Assembly (NCBI GenBank): GCA_036504445.1
Contig: DASXVE010000024.1
Location: 186,001 to 250,000, forward strand
Source: Candidatus Aquicultor sp.
GTDB lineage: Bacteria > Actinomycetota > Aquicultoria > Aquicultorales > Aquicultoraceae
Length of the DNA stretch: 64,000 nucleotides
Direction of reading: 5' to 3'
A program made the position numbers and the translations under genes. Positions 23,494 to 31,715 of the stretch are shown here, piece by piece. Positions within the stretch are counted from its first letter, which is position 1; the number at the start of each line of letters is the position of its first letter. Under the pieces are notes generated by a model. It was not told the DNA's origin, did not search any database, and saw nothing but the letters and a program-made list of their open reading frames with translations.

Positions 23494-25167
23494 ATGCGCT
23501 TTAAGGTGTCTAATTACCGAAGAGTAATTCAGGCGTTTTTCTTTTTGTTGTTCATCGTATTACTTGGAATTACCGCAAAACAAACAAACCTGCTGTTTCC
23601 GACACAGCTTTTTCTTGCTTCTGATCCATTAGTTGCTATCGCAGCAGCATTAGCCGGCTTGCCGGTCGTTGGAATCGCGCTCTACTCACTTATTACTGTC
23701 GCAATTACCCTGCTCTTTGGGCGAGTTTTTTGCGGTTATGTGTGCCCGATGGGAACGCTGCTCGATCTTTTTTCACCGCTTGCAAAAGTCGTCGGCTTTA
23801 AGCAAAAGCGATTTAGAATACTTAAAGTCGTACCGCTTATCACCCTGTTCTTAGTGCTGGCATTCAGTCTGTTTAAGAGCAGTATTTTGATGGTCTTCGA
23901 TCCGATCGTGCTCTTAACGAGAACCTTTACGGTCGCAGTATTTCCGGGTGTGAGCGTTGTTATCTCCAAGACTATGTCGCCACTCTTTAACACATCGCTC
24001 TCGAAGTTCGCCGATTCGGTAACGACCAGTTTAAACGGCATGGTTGTCTACAGCGACCCGCGGACATTCATTGCAACTTCATGGATTGTTCTACTCTTTA
24101 TCCTGGTTGTAGGGTTAAACATACTCGGCAAACGATTTTGGTGCCGTTACTTATGCCCGCTAGGCGGTCTTCTCGGCTTGCTGGGAAAAATTCCGTTGTT
24201 TCGCAGAAGGGTGGAGGCAACGGCCTGCACTAGCTGCCTGAGCTGCACAAAAGTCTGCGATATGGATGCCGTAACCAAGAAGGGCCTCGCTACCGATGCC
24301 GGCAATTGCATGCTGTGTATGAAGTGCCGGAAGAAATGCCCACAACATGCAATCTCTTGGGGATTGAAGCCGGAGCTTTCAACCGAGATTCCATCACGGC
24401 GTACTGCCCTACTGGCAATCGGTGGAAGTGTTGCGGCGGCATACCTTGCCTCGCTCGGCGTGAAAGCAAGGGTGCTTCCGCAAAATGCCTTGCTTGTTAG
24501 GCCTCCCGGTGTACGCGCCGAAGACGAGTTTCTTAATAAATGCGTGCGTTGCGGGGAATGCCTTAAAGCGTGCCCGACAAATGTTTTGCAGCCTGCGTTG
24601 GTCCAATACGGGCTCGAATCGCTCTGGACGCCACATTTAGACTTCACTGTAGCAGGGTGCGATTACTCGTGTAATGCATGCAGCCGTGTCTGTCCGACCG
24701 GCGCTATCGAGAGCATAACACTAAAAGAAAAGCAGAAACTTGTCATAGGTAAGGCGGTTATTGACCGGAAACGTTGCTACCCGTGGATTGCCGGCCATGG
24801 ATGCCAGATTTGCTACAATATGTGCCCGCTTCCAGAGAAGGCAATCTACATGAAAGATACTAACAAATACGATGCGAGCGGAATGATGATCGTGCTGCCG
24901 TACGTAATAGAAGACAGGTGCATCGGCTGTGGAATTTGTGAGAACGAGTGCCCGGTTAAATGCACGCAAAAAGGCATAACGGTCTTCCGTCCGGGTCGAC
25001 CTAAAGATAAAAACAGCATGAAGAGCAGCGACCTGAAAGGCCTGGCTGGAAGTACGGATGCTACCGGTACAGCAAGCCCTGTGACTACATCAACGGCAAC
25101 AGGAAAGTCACAATCTGCCGGTAATGCGCAAAAGAAAACGCCACAAAAGAAATCACCTAAAAAATAA
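23494..25167 (+). CDS. NapH/NapG-like membrane polyferredoxin (fused 4Fe-4S protein)
   Basis: This 557-residue protein joins two modules. The N-terminal half (about 1-235) is a NapH/MauN/RdxA-type membrane protein with several helices and the paired motifs 'FCGYVCPMG' and 'FWCRYLCPLG'. It is followed by ferredoxin clusters 'CTSCLSCTKVC' and 'CMLCMKCRKKCP'. After a membrane-type segment beginning 'RRTALLAIGG' (twin-arginine-like, ~305), a NapG-like half carries 'CVRCGECLKACP', 'CNACSRVCP', 'CQICYNMCP' and 'CIGCGICENECP'. The last ~50 residues are a low-complexity Lys/Ser/Thr tail. It probably passes electrons between the quinone pool and a periplasmic reductase; no reductase gene is nearby. 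AGGAGGT lies 14 bp before the ATG. Confidence 0.85.
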   Translation: MRFKVSNYRRVIQAFFFLLFIVLLGITAKQTNLLFPTQLFLASDPLVAIAAALAGLPVVGIALYSLITVAITLLFGRVFCGYVCPMGTLLDLFSPLAKVVGFKQKRFRILKVVPLITLFLVLAFSLFKSSILMVFDPIVLLTRTFTVAVFPGVSVVISKTMSPLFNTSLSKFADSVTTSLNGMVVYSDPRTFIATSWIVLLFILVVGLNILGKRFWCRYLCPLGGLLGLLGKIPLFRRRVEATACTSCLSCTKVCDMDAVTKKGLATDAGNCMLCMKCRKKCPQHAISWGLKPELSTEIPSRRTALLAIGGSVAAAYLASLGVKARVLPQNALLVRPPGVRAEDEFLNKCVRCGECLKACPTNVLQPALVQYGLESLWTPHLDFTVAGCDYSCNACSRVCPTGAIESITLKEKQKLVIGKAVIDRKRCYPWIAGHGCQICYNMCPLPEKAIYMKDTNKYDASGMMIVLPYVIEDRCIGCGICENECPVKCTQKGITVFRPGRPKDKNSMKSSDLKGLAGSTDATGTASPVTTSTATGKSQSAGNAQKKTPQKKSPKK

Positions 25168-25221
25168 AGCGGTGAGGCTACGCACAACCTACAAACCGCA
25201 AGAACCAAAACCTACATAGTA

Positions 25222-25246
25222 AAAGGGAGGCTATTGACCTCCCTTT
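25222..25246. terminator. Bidirectional terminator between the polyferredoxin gene and rpoD
   Basis: AAAGGGAGG (25222-25230) pairs with CCTCCCTTT (25238-25246) across a seven-base loop. It lies between two convergent genes, with short T-runs on both strands. Confidence 0.65.
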
Positions 25247-25300
25247 CTTATATCCAATATTTATGAATTACCTGATTACTATATTTACTTTATTTGCGCT

Positions 25301-26533
25301 CTATTCTAAATAATCCCTGAGCTTAGCGCTTCTGTTTGGATGGCGCAGCTTGCTAAGCGTCTTGGACTCAATCTGCCTGATACGCTCACGGGTGACACCG
25401 AAAACACGACCGACCTCTTCGAGGGTGCGCGGATGCCCATCGATCAAGCCGAAACGAAGCTCGATGACTTTCCGCTCGCGCTCGCTTAACGTATCGAGCA
25501 CTTCCTGCAGTTGTTCCTGTAATAGTGAGAACGATGCCGCATCAGCCGGAACTTCTGCTTCCTGATCCTCGATAAAATCACCGAGCTGGCTGTCCTCTTC
25601 CTCGCCAATCGGCGTTTCAAGGGATACCGGTTCTTGGGATATTTTGAGAATCTCGCGTACTTTCTCCGGTGTTAAGCCCATCTCATCACCGATTTCTTCC
25701 GGCATAGGCTCGCGCCCCAGCTCCTGCAAGAGCTGGCGCTGGATTCGAATTAGTTTGTTTATCGTCTCAACCATATGGACGGGAATTCGAATGGTACGCG
25801 CCTGGTCGGCAATCGCTCTCGTGATCGCCTGGCGAATCCACCACGTCGCATAGGTACTGAATTTAAAACCCTTGCGATAGTCGAATTTCTCAACGGCACG
25901 AATAAGGCCGAGGTTTCCTTCCTGGATTAGATCAAGGAACAACATACCGCGACCGACGTAGCGTTTAGCGATACTTACAACGAGGCGCAAGTTCGCTTCG
26001 ACCAGCTTTTTCTTGGCATTCAGACCATCGCGCTCAAGCCGCCTGAGCTTGCGGATTTCATCGCGTGCCAAGTTCGCTTCTTCATTCTCCAGTCTATCGG
26101 CAGCTTTTTCGCCTTCCTCTATACGTAAAGCCAAATCGACTTCCTCTGCTGCGGTTAGCAGCGGTACTTTGCCGATCTCTTTAAGGTACATACGTACCGG
26201 ATCATTTGTCGGCGATTTAATGGAGAGGTCGATCTCACGAACGGGCTTCTCCTCAGTCGGTTCTTCCTCTTCAGCTTCAGGTTCAATGATCGGTGCTTCT
26301 CCATCCAAATCAACTTCGAGCTCATCTTCGACTGCGCCCTCATCCGCCATATCAACTATCTCAACACCGGTATTGAAGAGGTAAGTATATATGTTGTCTA
26401 TTTGCTCGCTTGTAAGATCAAGCGTTTCAAGGGCGTTATTAATCTGATCGGCTGTGAGAATACCCTTCTCTTGACCTGTGGCCACCAATTGTTTTACTTC
26501 AGGAATTTCAAGCTCATTAATGCGAGCATTCAC
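25301..26533 (-). CDS. rpoD: RNA polymerase primary sigma factor (RpoD/SigA)
   Basis: This is a 410-residue housekeeping sigma factor. Region 1.1 (about 1-70) is followed by an acidic linker of repeated Glu/Asp. Next are region 1.2 '[21 protein letters not shown]' and region 2 with '[21 protein letters not shown]' and the -10 recognition helix '[20 protein letters not shown]'. Region 3 comes before region 4, which has '[17 protein letters not shown]' and the -35 helix '[20 protein letters not shown]'. GTG at 26533, nine bases after GGGGGA, is preferred over an upstream TTG. It is last in the flavoprotein-dgt-dnaG-rpoD operon. Confidence 0.95.
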   Translation of the reverse strand: MNARINELEIPEVKQLVATGQEKGILTADQINNALETLDLTSEQIDNIYTYLFNTGVEIVDMADEGAVEDELEVDLDGEAPIIEPEAEEEEPTEEKPVREIDLSIKSPTNDPVRMYLKEIGKVPLLTAAEEVDLALRIEEGEKAADRLENEEANLARDEIRKLRRLERDGLNAKKKLVEANLRLVVSIAKRYVGRGMLFLDLIQEGNLGLIRAVEKFDYRKGFKFSTYATWWIRQAITRAIADQARTIRIPVHMVETINKLIRIQRQLLQELGREPMPEEIGDEMGLTPEKVREILKISQEPVSLETPIGEEEDSQLGDFIEDQEAEVPADAASFSLLQEQLQEVLDTLSERERKVIELRFGLIDGHPRTLEEVGRVFGVTRERIRQIESKTLSKLRHPNRSAKLRDYLE

Positions 26534-26568
26534 TCTAGACGTTCCCCCAATCAATTTACGACAGGCCG

Positions 26569-28371
26569 TTAACGTAGATCCCGTCGTTTTGCTTCTAACG
26601 CGATGAGCTCCTCAAAGAGCTCATCGTAGTATCCTTTTGATTGCTGGACCTGCGTTGACTCCAGCTCTCTCTTAATTTTATTAATTTGACGTTTATAGTG
26701 AAAATCCTTGAGAGATACCAAAATATCCTCAAAAAATTTAGATAATTTTTCCTCTTCACATTCCGAATCGGCTAGGAGCAGCTGTGTTGCATATGATGCG
26801 AGCTTTGTGTCGAGGCTCTCCAATGTACCTGCATCAAATTTACCCCCGCCCATTTCCTTTAAAACAGTAAAAAGGCGTCCGTGCGCTGAGGCAACAAAAT
26901 AGCTCTCATCCATTTCAGCAGGTATCTTCGCTCTGACCTCTGGATATTGAATTGCCAGCTGGAGAAACGATCTCTCTGCTTTCTGCTGGGGATTAAGCAT
27001 TGTCGCCTTAGCTTCAACCCGCGTCGACATTTTTCGTTTATACGTTGCGTTGAATTTTACTGTGAGAGCTTCTTCATCGAATTCGAGGTGTTGTGCGATT
27101 TTGCTTAAATATGCTTTCTGCGAAGCCGGATTATCGAGCGTTGCGATAAGTTTAAAACCTGCCAGTGCAGCGTGCTCTTTTTGCCGTATCTCACTAATAT
27201 TATGCTTATCGAGCTCACGCGTCAAGTAAAAATCGAAAAAAGGTTCGGCATTATCGATAAGTACGCGAAAATCATTTATATTGTTCGCTCCGATAAAATC
27301 TGCAGGATCTTGTTTGTTGGGCAAGATAACAACCCTTACATCGATACCTGCTGCATTTTGTTCCAAATCCTTTAATGCCTCCATTTTCGGGAGCCGGAAC
27401 TCCGAAAGATATGAACTTGCGCTCTCCGCGGCTTTTATACCGGCCGCGTCTGCATCAAATACAAGTACTACCCGCTCGGCGAATCTTTTTAAAAGTTCGA
27501 CGTGCTCATGGGTAAATGCGGTTCCCAGTGTTGCAACCACATTGGTGATGCCTGCCTGTGCGAGCGCAAGCACATCGGTGTAACCTTCAACTACAATGAC
27601 CGCGCCGTCACGAACGACATCGCCCTTGGCGTTGTTGAGCCCGTAAAGCAATGAGCTCTTGTGATACACCGGCGTTTCCGGCGAATTGAGGTATTTGGGC
27701 TCGCCGGTACCAAGCACCCTGCCGCCAAATGCTACTGCACGTCCCCTGGTATCAGTAATGGGAAAGATAAGTCTTCCCCGAAATCTATCGTAGAAGCCTT
27801 TCTGTCCCTTGATCATAATACCCGCTTGCACCAGCTCTTCTCGGGAAAACCCCTTTTTAACGAGGTAATTGCCGAGCGAACTCCATGATTGCGGCGCAAG
27901 TCCCAGGCCATATCTTTTTACAATATCGTCACGTAAACCGCGTTTCTTTAAGTAAAAGCGTCCGCGCTCACCCTCTTTTGTTTTATGAAGTACGTACTGA
28001 TAATAAAGCATGGTCAGACGATTGGCTTCAAAGATGCGCGCACGCTTCGACTGCTCGGGGCCATACTGCTTCTCAAAGGTAAGCGTATAGCCGATTCGCT
28101 CTGCCAGCGATTCAACTGCTTCGGGAAACTCCAGGTGCTCGACCTTCATAATAAAGCCAAATACATTGCCGCCCTCACCGCAGCCGAAACAATGGTAAAG
28201 CTGCGATACCGGATCGGCCTTAAACGATGGCGTTTTTTCCTGGTGAAACGGGCATAAGCCCCAGTAGAGCTTGCCTTTTTTCTTCAAAGAGACGTAGTCG
28301 GATACAACATCTACGATGTTGTTCCGTTCTCGGACGATCGTTATGTCCTCGTCTCTAATCCTGCCTTTCAT
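26569..28371 (-). CDS. dnaG: DNA primase
   Basis: This 600-residue replicative primase has the standard three-part layout. A CHC2 zinc domain carries ligands Cys40, His43, Cys61 and Cys64 ('CPFH' and 'CFGC'). The catalytic core includes the TOPRIM motif '[13 protein letters not shown]' and '[14 protein letters not shown]' (about 255-320). A helical C-terminal domain for helicase contact follows. The ATG overlaps the stop of the upstream dgt gene by one base (TAATG), showing coupling. rpoD follows after 35 bp, as in the macromolecular-synthesis operon of many Gram-positive bacteria. Confidence 0.96.
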   Translation of the reverse strand: MKGRIRDEDITIVRERNNIVDVVSDYVSLKKKGKLYWGLCPFHQEKTPSFKADPVSQLYHCFGCGEGGNVFGFIMKVEHLEFPEAVESLAERIGYTLTFEKQYGPEQSKRARIFEANRLTMLYYQYVLHKTKEGERGRFYLKKRGLRDDIVKRYGLGLAPQSWSSLGNYLVKKGFSREELVQAGIMIKGQKGFYDRFRGRLIFPITDTRGRAVAFGGRVLGTGEPKYLNSPETPVYHKSSLLYGLNNAKGDVVRDGAVIVVEGYTDVLALAQAGITNVVATLGTAFTHEHVELLKRFAERVVLVFDADAAGIKAAESASSYLSEFRLPKMEALKDLEQNAAGIDVRVVILPNKQDPADFIGANNINDFRVLIDNAEPFFDFYLTRELDKHNISEIRQKEHAALAGFKLIATLDNPASQKAYLSKIAQHLEFDEEALTVKFNATYKRKMSTRVEAKATMLNPQQKAERSFLQLAIQYPEVRAKIPAEMDESYFVASAHGRLFTVLKEMGGGKFDAGTLESLDTKLASYATQLLLADSECEEEKLSKFFEDILVSLKDFHYKRQINKIKRELESTQVQQSKGYYDELFEELIALEAKRRDLR

Positions 28372-29417
28372 TACACCATCCAGACTTTCGGCACAAAGTA
28401 CTCGTCGTAGGTGCGAATCGCAAACCTATCGGTCATTCCGGCAATGTAATCGCATACTTTGACCGGCACCTCGGCTCTGTCGCTCATGCTGAACTCTTCG
28501 GGCAAAAGCTCCGGCTGCTCTAAAAAGAGGAAGAATAAGCTATGGATAACGTTTTTCGCCTTTGCGTTCTCCGACTTTGCGTCTGAGCCATGATACACGT
28601 TCTTAAAGAGGAACGACCGCAAACCCAGCATAGCATCCATATATTCGGGACTCATCGAGATGGTATCTTTGCCACGACTGTATTCAACGAGATTGCACAC
28701 CATACTGTTGATTCGCACGCCCTGATGTGCGCCAAAGACGTCGATAAAATCACTGGGGATATCTTCTATGCGAAGGATCCCGCCGCGCACGGCGTCATCG
28801 ATATCATGATTTATATACGCTATGCGATCGGCAATTTTGACGATTTTTCCTTCGAGCGTCGCCGGGTCGGTTTTACCGGTATGGTTTAAGATGCCGTCCC
28901 GCACCTCCCAGGTCAAGTTCAACCCCTTGCCATTGTACTCAAGGATATCGACAACGCGGAGGCTCTGCTCGTTATGGTTAAATTGCTCCGGCACGCCTTC
29001 AAGCCCGCGGGTTTTAAACATTGTGAAGACCTCGGTAATCGCCTCCTCACCGACATGGCCAAAAGGAGTGTGCCCGAGGTCATGCCCGAGCGCAATGGCT
29101 TCGGTAAGGTCTTCGTTAAGGTTGAGCGCACGTGCGACCGTGCGCGAGATTTGGCTTACTTCGAGCGTATGCGTTAAACGGGTACGGTAATGGTCTCCTT
29201 CAGGTGCAAGAAATACTTGAGTTTTGTTCAATAACCGGCGGAACGCCTTGGAGTGAAGGATGCGGTCGCGATCCCGCTGAAAGCATGTGCGCAGCTCACA
29301 GGGGATTAGCGGCTTCAGCCTGCCCTTTGTATTGACGCTACGCATAGCATTCGATGCTAACGTTTCGACTTCCGCCTTCTCTATGGTTTCTCGCGGTGTG
29401 AGACCGTTCTGTTTCAT
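28371..29417 (-). CDS. dgt: Deoxyguanosinetriphosphate triphosphohydrolase-like protein
   Basis: This is a 348-residue HD-domain enzyme that hydrolyses dNTPs to nucleoside and triphosphate. The HD metal site is visible as 'RLTHTLEVSQI' (first His) and 'ALGHDLGHTPFGHVGEEA' (His-Asp), with the later 'HNEQSLRVV' motif. The opening 'RDRDRILHSKAFRRLLNKTQVF' is characteristic of dGTPase-like proteins. GGTGG precedes the ATG. It is coupled to dnaG, a common order (dgt-dnaG-rpoD) that links dNTP control with replication. Confidence 0.93.
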   Translation of the reverse strand: MKQNGLTPRETIEKAEVETLASNAMRSVNTKGRLKPLIPCELRTCFQRDRDRILHSKAFRRLLNKTQVFLAPEGDHYRTRLTHTLEVSQISRTVARALNLNEDLTEAIALGHDLGHTPFGHVGEEAITEVFTMFKTRGLEGVPEQFNHNEQSLRVVDILEYNGKGLNLTWEVRDGILNHTGKTDPATLEGKIVKIADRIAYINHDIDDAVRGGILRIEDIPSDFIDVFGAHQGVRINSMVCNLVEYSRGKDTISMSPEYMDAMLGLRSFLFKNVYHGSDAKSENAKAKNVIHSLFFLFLEQPELLPEEFSMSDRAEVPVKVCDYIAGMTDRFAIRTYDEYFVPKVWMV

Positions 29418-29427
29418 CTATAACCAC

Positions 29428-30015
29428 CTATTTTTTACATTCTTCGACTAAACGAACACCAGTAATGCGAGCGCTTCTTATTGCCTCGGCATCATCCTGC
29501 GCGGGCTTTTGCGCGCACACGCCATGGTGCCCGATCGTCATCGAGATTGAAGAGTCGGATACAACGCTCATTCCATGAACCATCATAATGTCATGCAGTG
29601 CACGAACGGTTGTCTCCTGGCCCCCGTAGCGTGAAGCGCCAACGGAAACCGCTGCCCCGACCTTGCCCGCAAGCCCCTTTTCACTTCTAAGTTTTCGGCT
29701 CTTATCGAAGATGGCTTTAAGCTGGGCTGAGACCGTACCAAAGTAGACCGGGCTGCCTAGTACAATCGCATCGGCATCCACAAGCGTCTTAAACACGCTC
29801 TCGAGCTCGGTATTCTTAAAACACGTACCGACGCACGGGGTGCTACAGGCTGTGCAGAACGGGCGCTGCTGGTCCGCCAGGGCATCCATAGCGTGGATAA
29901 ACTTTGTTTTCGCTCCAGCCTCTTCAGCTGCTCTTAATACTTCTTTAAGTAAGAAGGCGGTATTGCCGCCCACGTTGGGGCTCCCGTTAATTGCAACTAC
30001 AACGATATCGTTCAT
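29428..30015 (-). CDS. Flavodoxin-like NAD(P)H reductase with cysteine cluster (Isf/WrbA-like)
   Basis: This is a 195-residue FMN protein. The N-terminal loop 'AINGSPNVGGNTAFLL' binds the FMN phosphate, and 'VLGSPVYFGTVSAQLKAIFD' is the second flavin loop. A compact cysteine motif C-x2-C-x3-C-x3-C ('CTACSTPCVGTC', about residues 55-66) resembles the iron-sulfur cluster site of archaeal iron-sulfur flavoproteins. The start ATG at 30015 follows GAGGTGAT directly; a longer frame upstream lacks support. It heads the dgt-dnaG-rpoD operon behind an extended -10 promoter. Electron partner unknown. Confidence 0.85.
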   Translation of the reverse strand: MNDIVVVAINGSPNVGGNTAFLLKEVLRAAEEAGAKTKFIHAMDALADQQRPFCTACSTPCVGTCFKNTELESVFKTLVDADAIVLGSPVYFGTVSAQLKAIFDKSRKLRSEKGLAGKVGAAVSVGASRYGGQETTVRALHDIMMVHGMSVVSDSSISMTIGHHGVCAQKPAQDDAEAIRSARITGVRLVEECKK

Positions 30016-30329
30016 TTCATCACCTCGAGATTTTTGATAGTTGGTACGCAGGTAAAAGGTTACTTTACTTAGGTATTGTAGCAAACTTACCGCGGTTTTT
30101 TGCGCTCGTTCTCACGTAACATATAATATTCGACGGATGTCATAATTTTCCTGCAAGAAAAATAATTTATATGAGAGAATCAAATCATCGGCTCGTAATA
30201 TAATGCCGGGCGAGCACAGCATATCCAAGGCTCTGCACCCGCCACGTGCTACCGTTAGTTTTTACAGCTGACATGCTCTTGTGCTACTGTTAACCTTAAG
30301 CAATTATCCGGAATGAGGGCTCAACTAAA
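30016..30329. other. Intergenic region between divergent flavoprotein and amidohydrolase genes
   Basis: The 314 bp hold no gene. The minus-strand promoter at 30075-30086 is listed separately. A plus-strand TATAAT at 30122-30127 with a weak TTTGCG 17 bp upstream may serve the amidohydrolase gene. Confidence 0.4.
30075..30086 (-). promoter_or_regulatory. Extended -10 promoter of the flavoprotein-dgt-dnaG-rpoD operon
   Basis: On the minus strand GTTTGCTACAAT contains TGC directly before TACAAT (extended -10) with no clear -35. The identical 12-mer occurs upstream of glyQ at 37586-37597. The leader would be about 50 nt. Confidence 0.5.
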
Positions 30330-31145
30330 ATGGTAACCTTTGATTTTCACGCACATGCGTTTACAGATGATATCGCCGAGAAACTCATCGGCAAAATGGA
30401 GCAAATATACGGCATCAAACGACGTCATAACGCAACAATTACAGAGCTACTAGCATCTGCACACAATGCCGCAATCGATAAGGTTATCGTACTCCCCATC
30501 GCCAACCGGCCTGAGCATATCCGCTACAACGACTGGTATGCAGAGCTTGGGGCAACACACGAAGCCATCATCCCATTCGGGTCGATTCACCCGGATAATA
30601 GCGCTGCTGAGCTCGACCGCTTCCCCGCACTGGGCTTAAGGGGTATTAAATTTCAGCCCAACGCTCAGAAGTTCTACCCCGACGATAGGCGCATGTTTCC
30701 AATCTATGAGCGGGCTGCCGAGAACAACCTTATTGTGGTGTTTCATGCCGGCCACGAGGAAGGCGGCGTCGAAGGTGAGTTTAGCCAGCCCGAGCGCTTT
30801 GTCGACGTTATCACGTCATTTCCTGATCTTACCATCGTTCTCGCGCACTTTGGCGGGTACAAAGTATGGGACAAAATCAAGCCTGTGTTGGGTTTCGAGA
30901 ATGTGTACTTCGATACCGCCCACATGCCCGGGGTAATAGATGAACAACTGTTTCTTACGTTAGCGAGCGAGATCGGGTTCGATCGCATTGTCTTCGGGAC
31001 GGATTTCCCGTTTCACGACCATGCAACCGAACGGGCATATATCGAGCGCGTTTTTGGCGAAAAGGCATCTAAGCTCATCAGTGAAAACCCCGCACGGATA
31101 TTAGGAATGGACGCGACCGCGTCCGGTGAACCATCCACTGTCTAA
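30330..31145 (+). CDS. Amidohydrolase family protein (Amidohydro_2)
   Basis: This is a 271-residue metal-dependent hydrolase with a TIM-barrel fold. The metal ligands appear as 'FDFHAHAF' (HxH, residues ~6-8), 'VFHAGHEEGG' (His ~142), 'LAHFGGYKVWD' (His ~178) and 'VFGTDFPFHD' (Asp ~228). The final 'SENPARILGM' is the usual C-terminal signature of the amidohydrolase-2 group (ACMSD, o-pyrocatechuate decarboxylase and related enzymes). The actual substrate cannot be told. It is monocistronic on the plus strand, inserted into an otherwise minus-strand core region. Confidence 0.85.
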   Translation: MVTFDFHAHAFTDDIAEKLIGKMEQIYGIKRRHNATITELLASAHNAAIDKVIVLPIANRPEHIRYNDWYAELGATHEAIIPFGSIHPDNSAAELDRFPALGLRGIKFQPNAQKFYPDDRRMFPIYERAAENNLIVVFHAGHEEGGVEGEFSQPERFVDVITSFPDLTIVLAHFGGYKVWDKIKPVLGFENVYFDTAHMPGVIDEQLFLTLASEIGFDRIVFGTDFPFHDHATERAYIERVFGEKASKLISENPARILGMDATASGEPSTV

Positions 31146-31195
31146 AAACAACCTCTTAGCAGTATAAGCGCACGCTAACGGTAATTAAGTTAATC

Positions 31196-31223
31196 TTGTT
31201 GATAAGTTTTTCTACACTATAAG
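31196..31223 (+). promoter_or_regulatory. Promoter of the 99-residue orphan gene
   Basis: TTGTTG (31196-31201) and TATAAG (31218-31223), 16 bp apart, lie 70 bp upstream of the ATG at 31294. Confidence 0.5.
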
Positions 31224-31293
31224 ATAGGGAAATCTTCAAAAATCACGGTAAACGATTACACCGATTGTATGCTCTAGGATTATGAGGTGAATC

Positions 31294-31593
31294 ATGGGTT
31301 CTTTATCAAACGACGTTACCGAAAACGGCAACGCGGTACTAGTGAAGCGATTAGACTCATTAAGCACTACTAAAATCAAAAGACTGCTGGATAGCCTTGG
31401 GATACACGATTACCGAGTTGCGGATAATGCCAGGGTCGTAAGCCTTACAAACAAAAACGATCTTCTGAAACTATTTGTCAACTTGGCTCCATTCGAACCG
31501 TCCGACGCGTATGATCTGTGCCTCTGCAAATCAAGTGAGAGGGAAGTACTTCAAGTTGGGGCATGGGAATTCGAGGTACGGGCACACGTATAA
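31294..31593 (+). CDS. Hypothetical 99-residue protein
   Basis: I do not recognise this protein. It has a strong GAGGTG six bases before the ATG, its own promoter and a strong terminator, so it is probably expressed. The sequence is soluble and mixed alpha/beta in character: 'LSTTKIKRLLDSLGIHDYRVADNARVVSL' is followed by 'DLLKLFVNLAPFEPSDAYDLCLCKS' and ends in 'VGAWEFEVRAHV'. There are two cysteines (C-x-C), no signal peptide and no membrane helix. It sits between the amidohydrolase and the convergent ppdK gene, inside a conserved core cluster where most genomes have no such gene. Confidence 0.65.
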   Translation: MGSLSNDVTENGNAVLVKRLDSLSTTKIKRLLDSLGIHDYRVADNARVVSLTNKNDLLKLFVNLAPFEPSDAYDLCLCKSSEREVLQVGAWEFEVRAHV

Positions 31594-31645
31594 TCGTTAG
31601 CAACTATTAACCATTGATTAGTATGGTAAGGCGGCATTATAAGCG

Positions 31646-31673
31646 AAAAGGCGGGCGCATACGCCCGCCTTTT
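31646..31673. terminator. Bidirectional terminator between the orphan gene and ppdK
   Basis: A perfect 12-bp GC-rich hairpin AAAAGGCGGGCG/CGCCCGCCTTTT with loop CATA has T-runs in both directions. It lies between the convergent stops at 31593 and 31716. Confidence 0.85.
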
Positions 31674-31715
31674 CTTGTTATCTCTTAAGCTCAATCTCTC
31701 AAGATACTCTTTATA

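Noticed and set aside
26013-26384. Serine-rich plus-strand frame opposite rpoD
   Set aside because: It is the antisense of the acidic Glu/Asp linker of sigma region 1; the Ser richness is a mirror of GAA/GAG/GAT codons.
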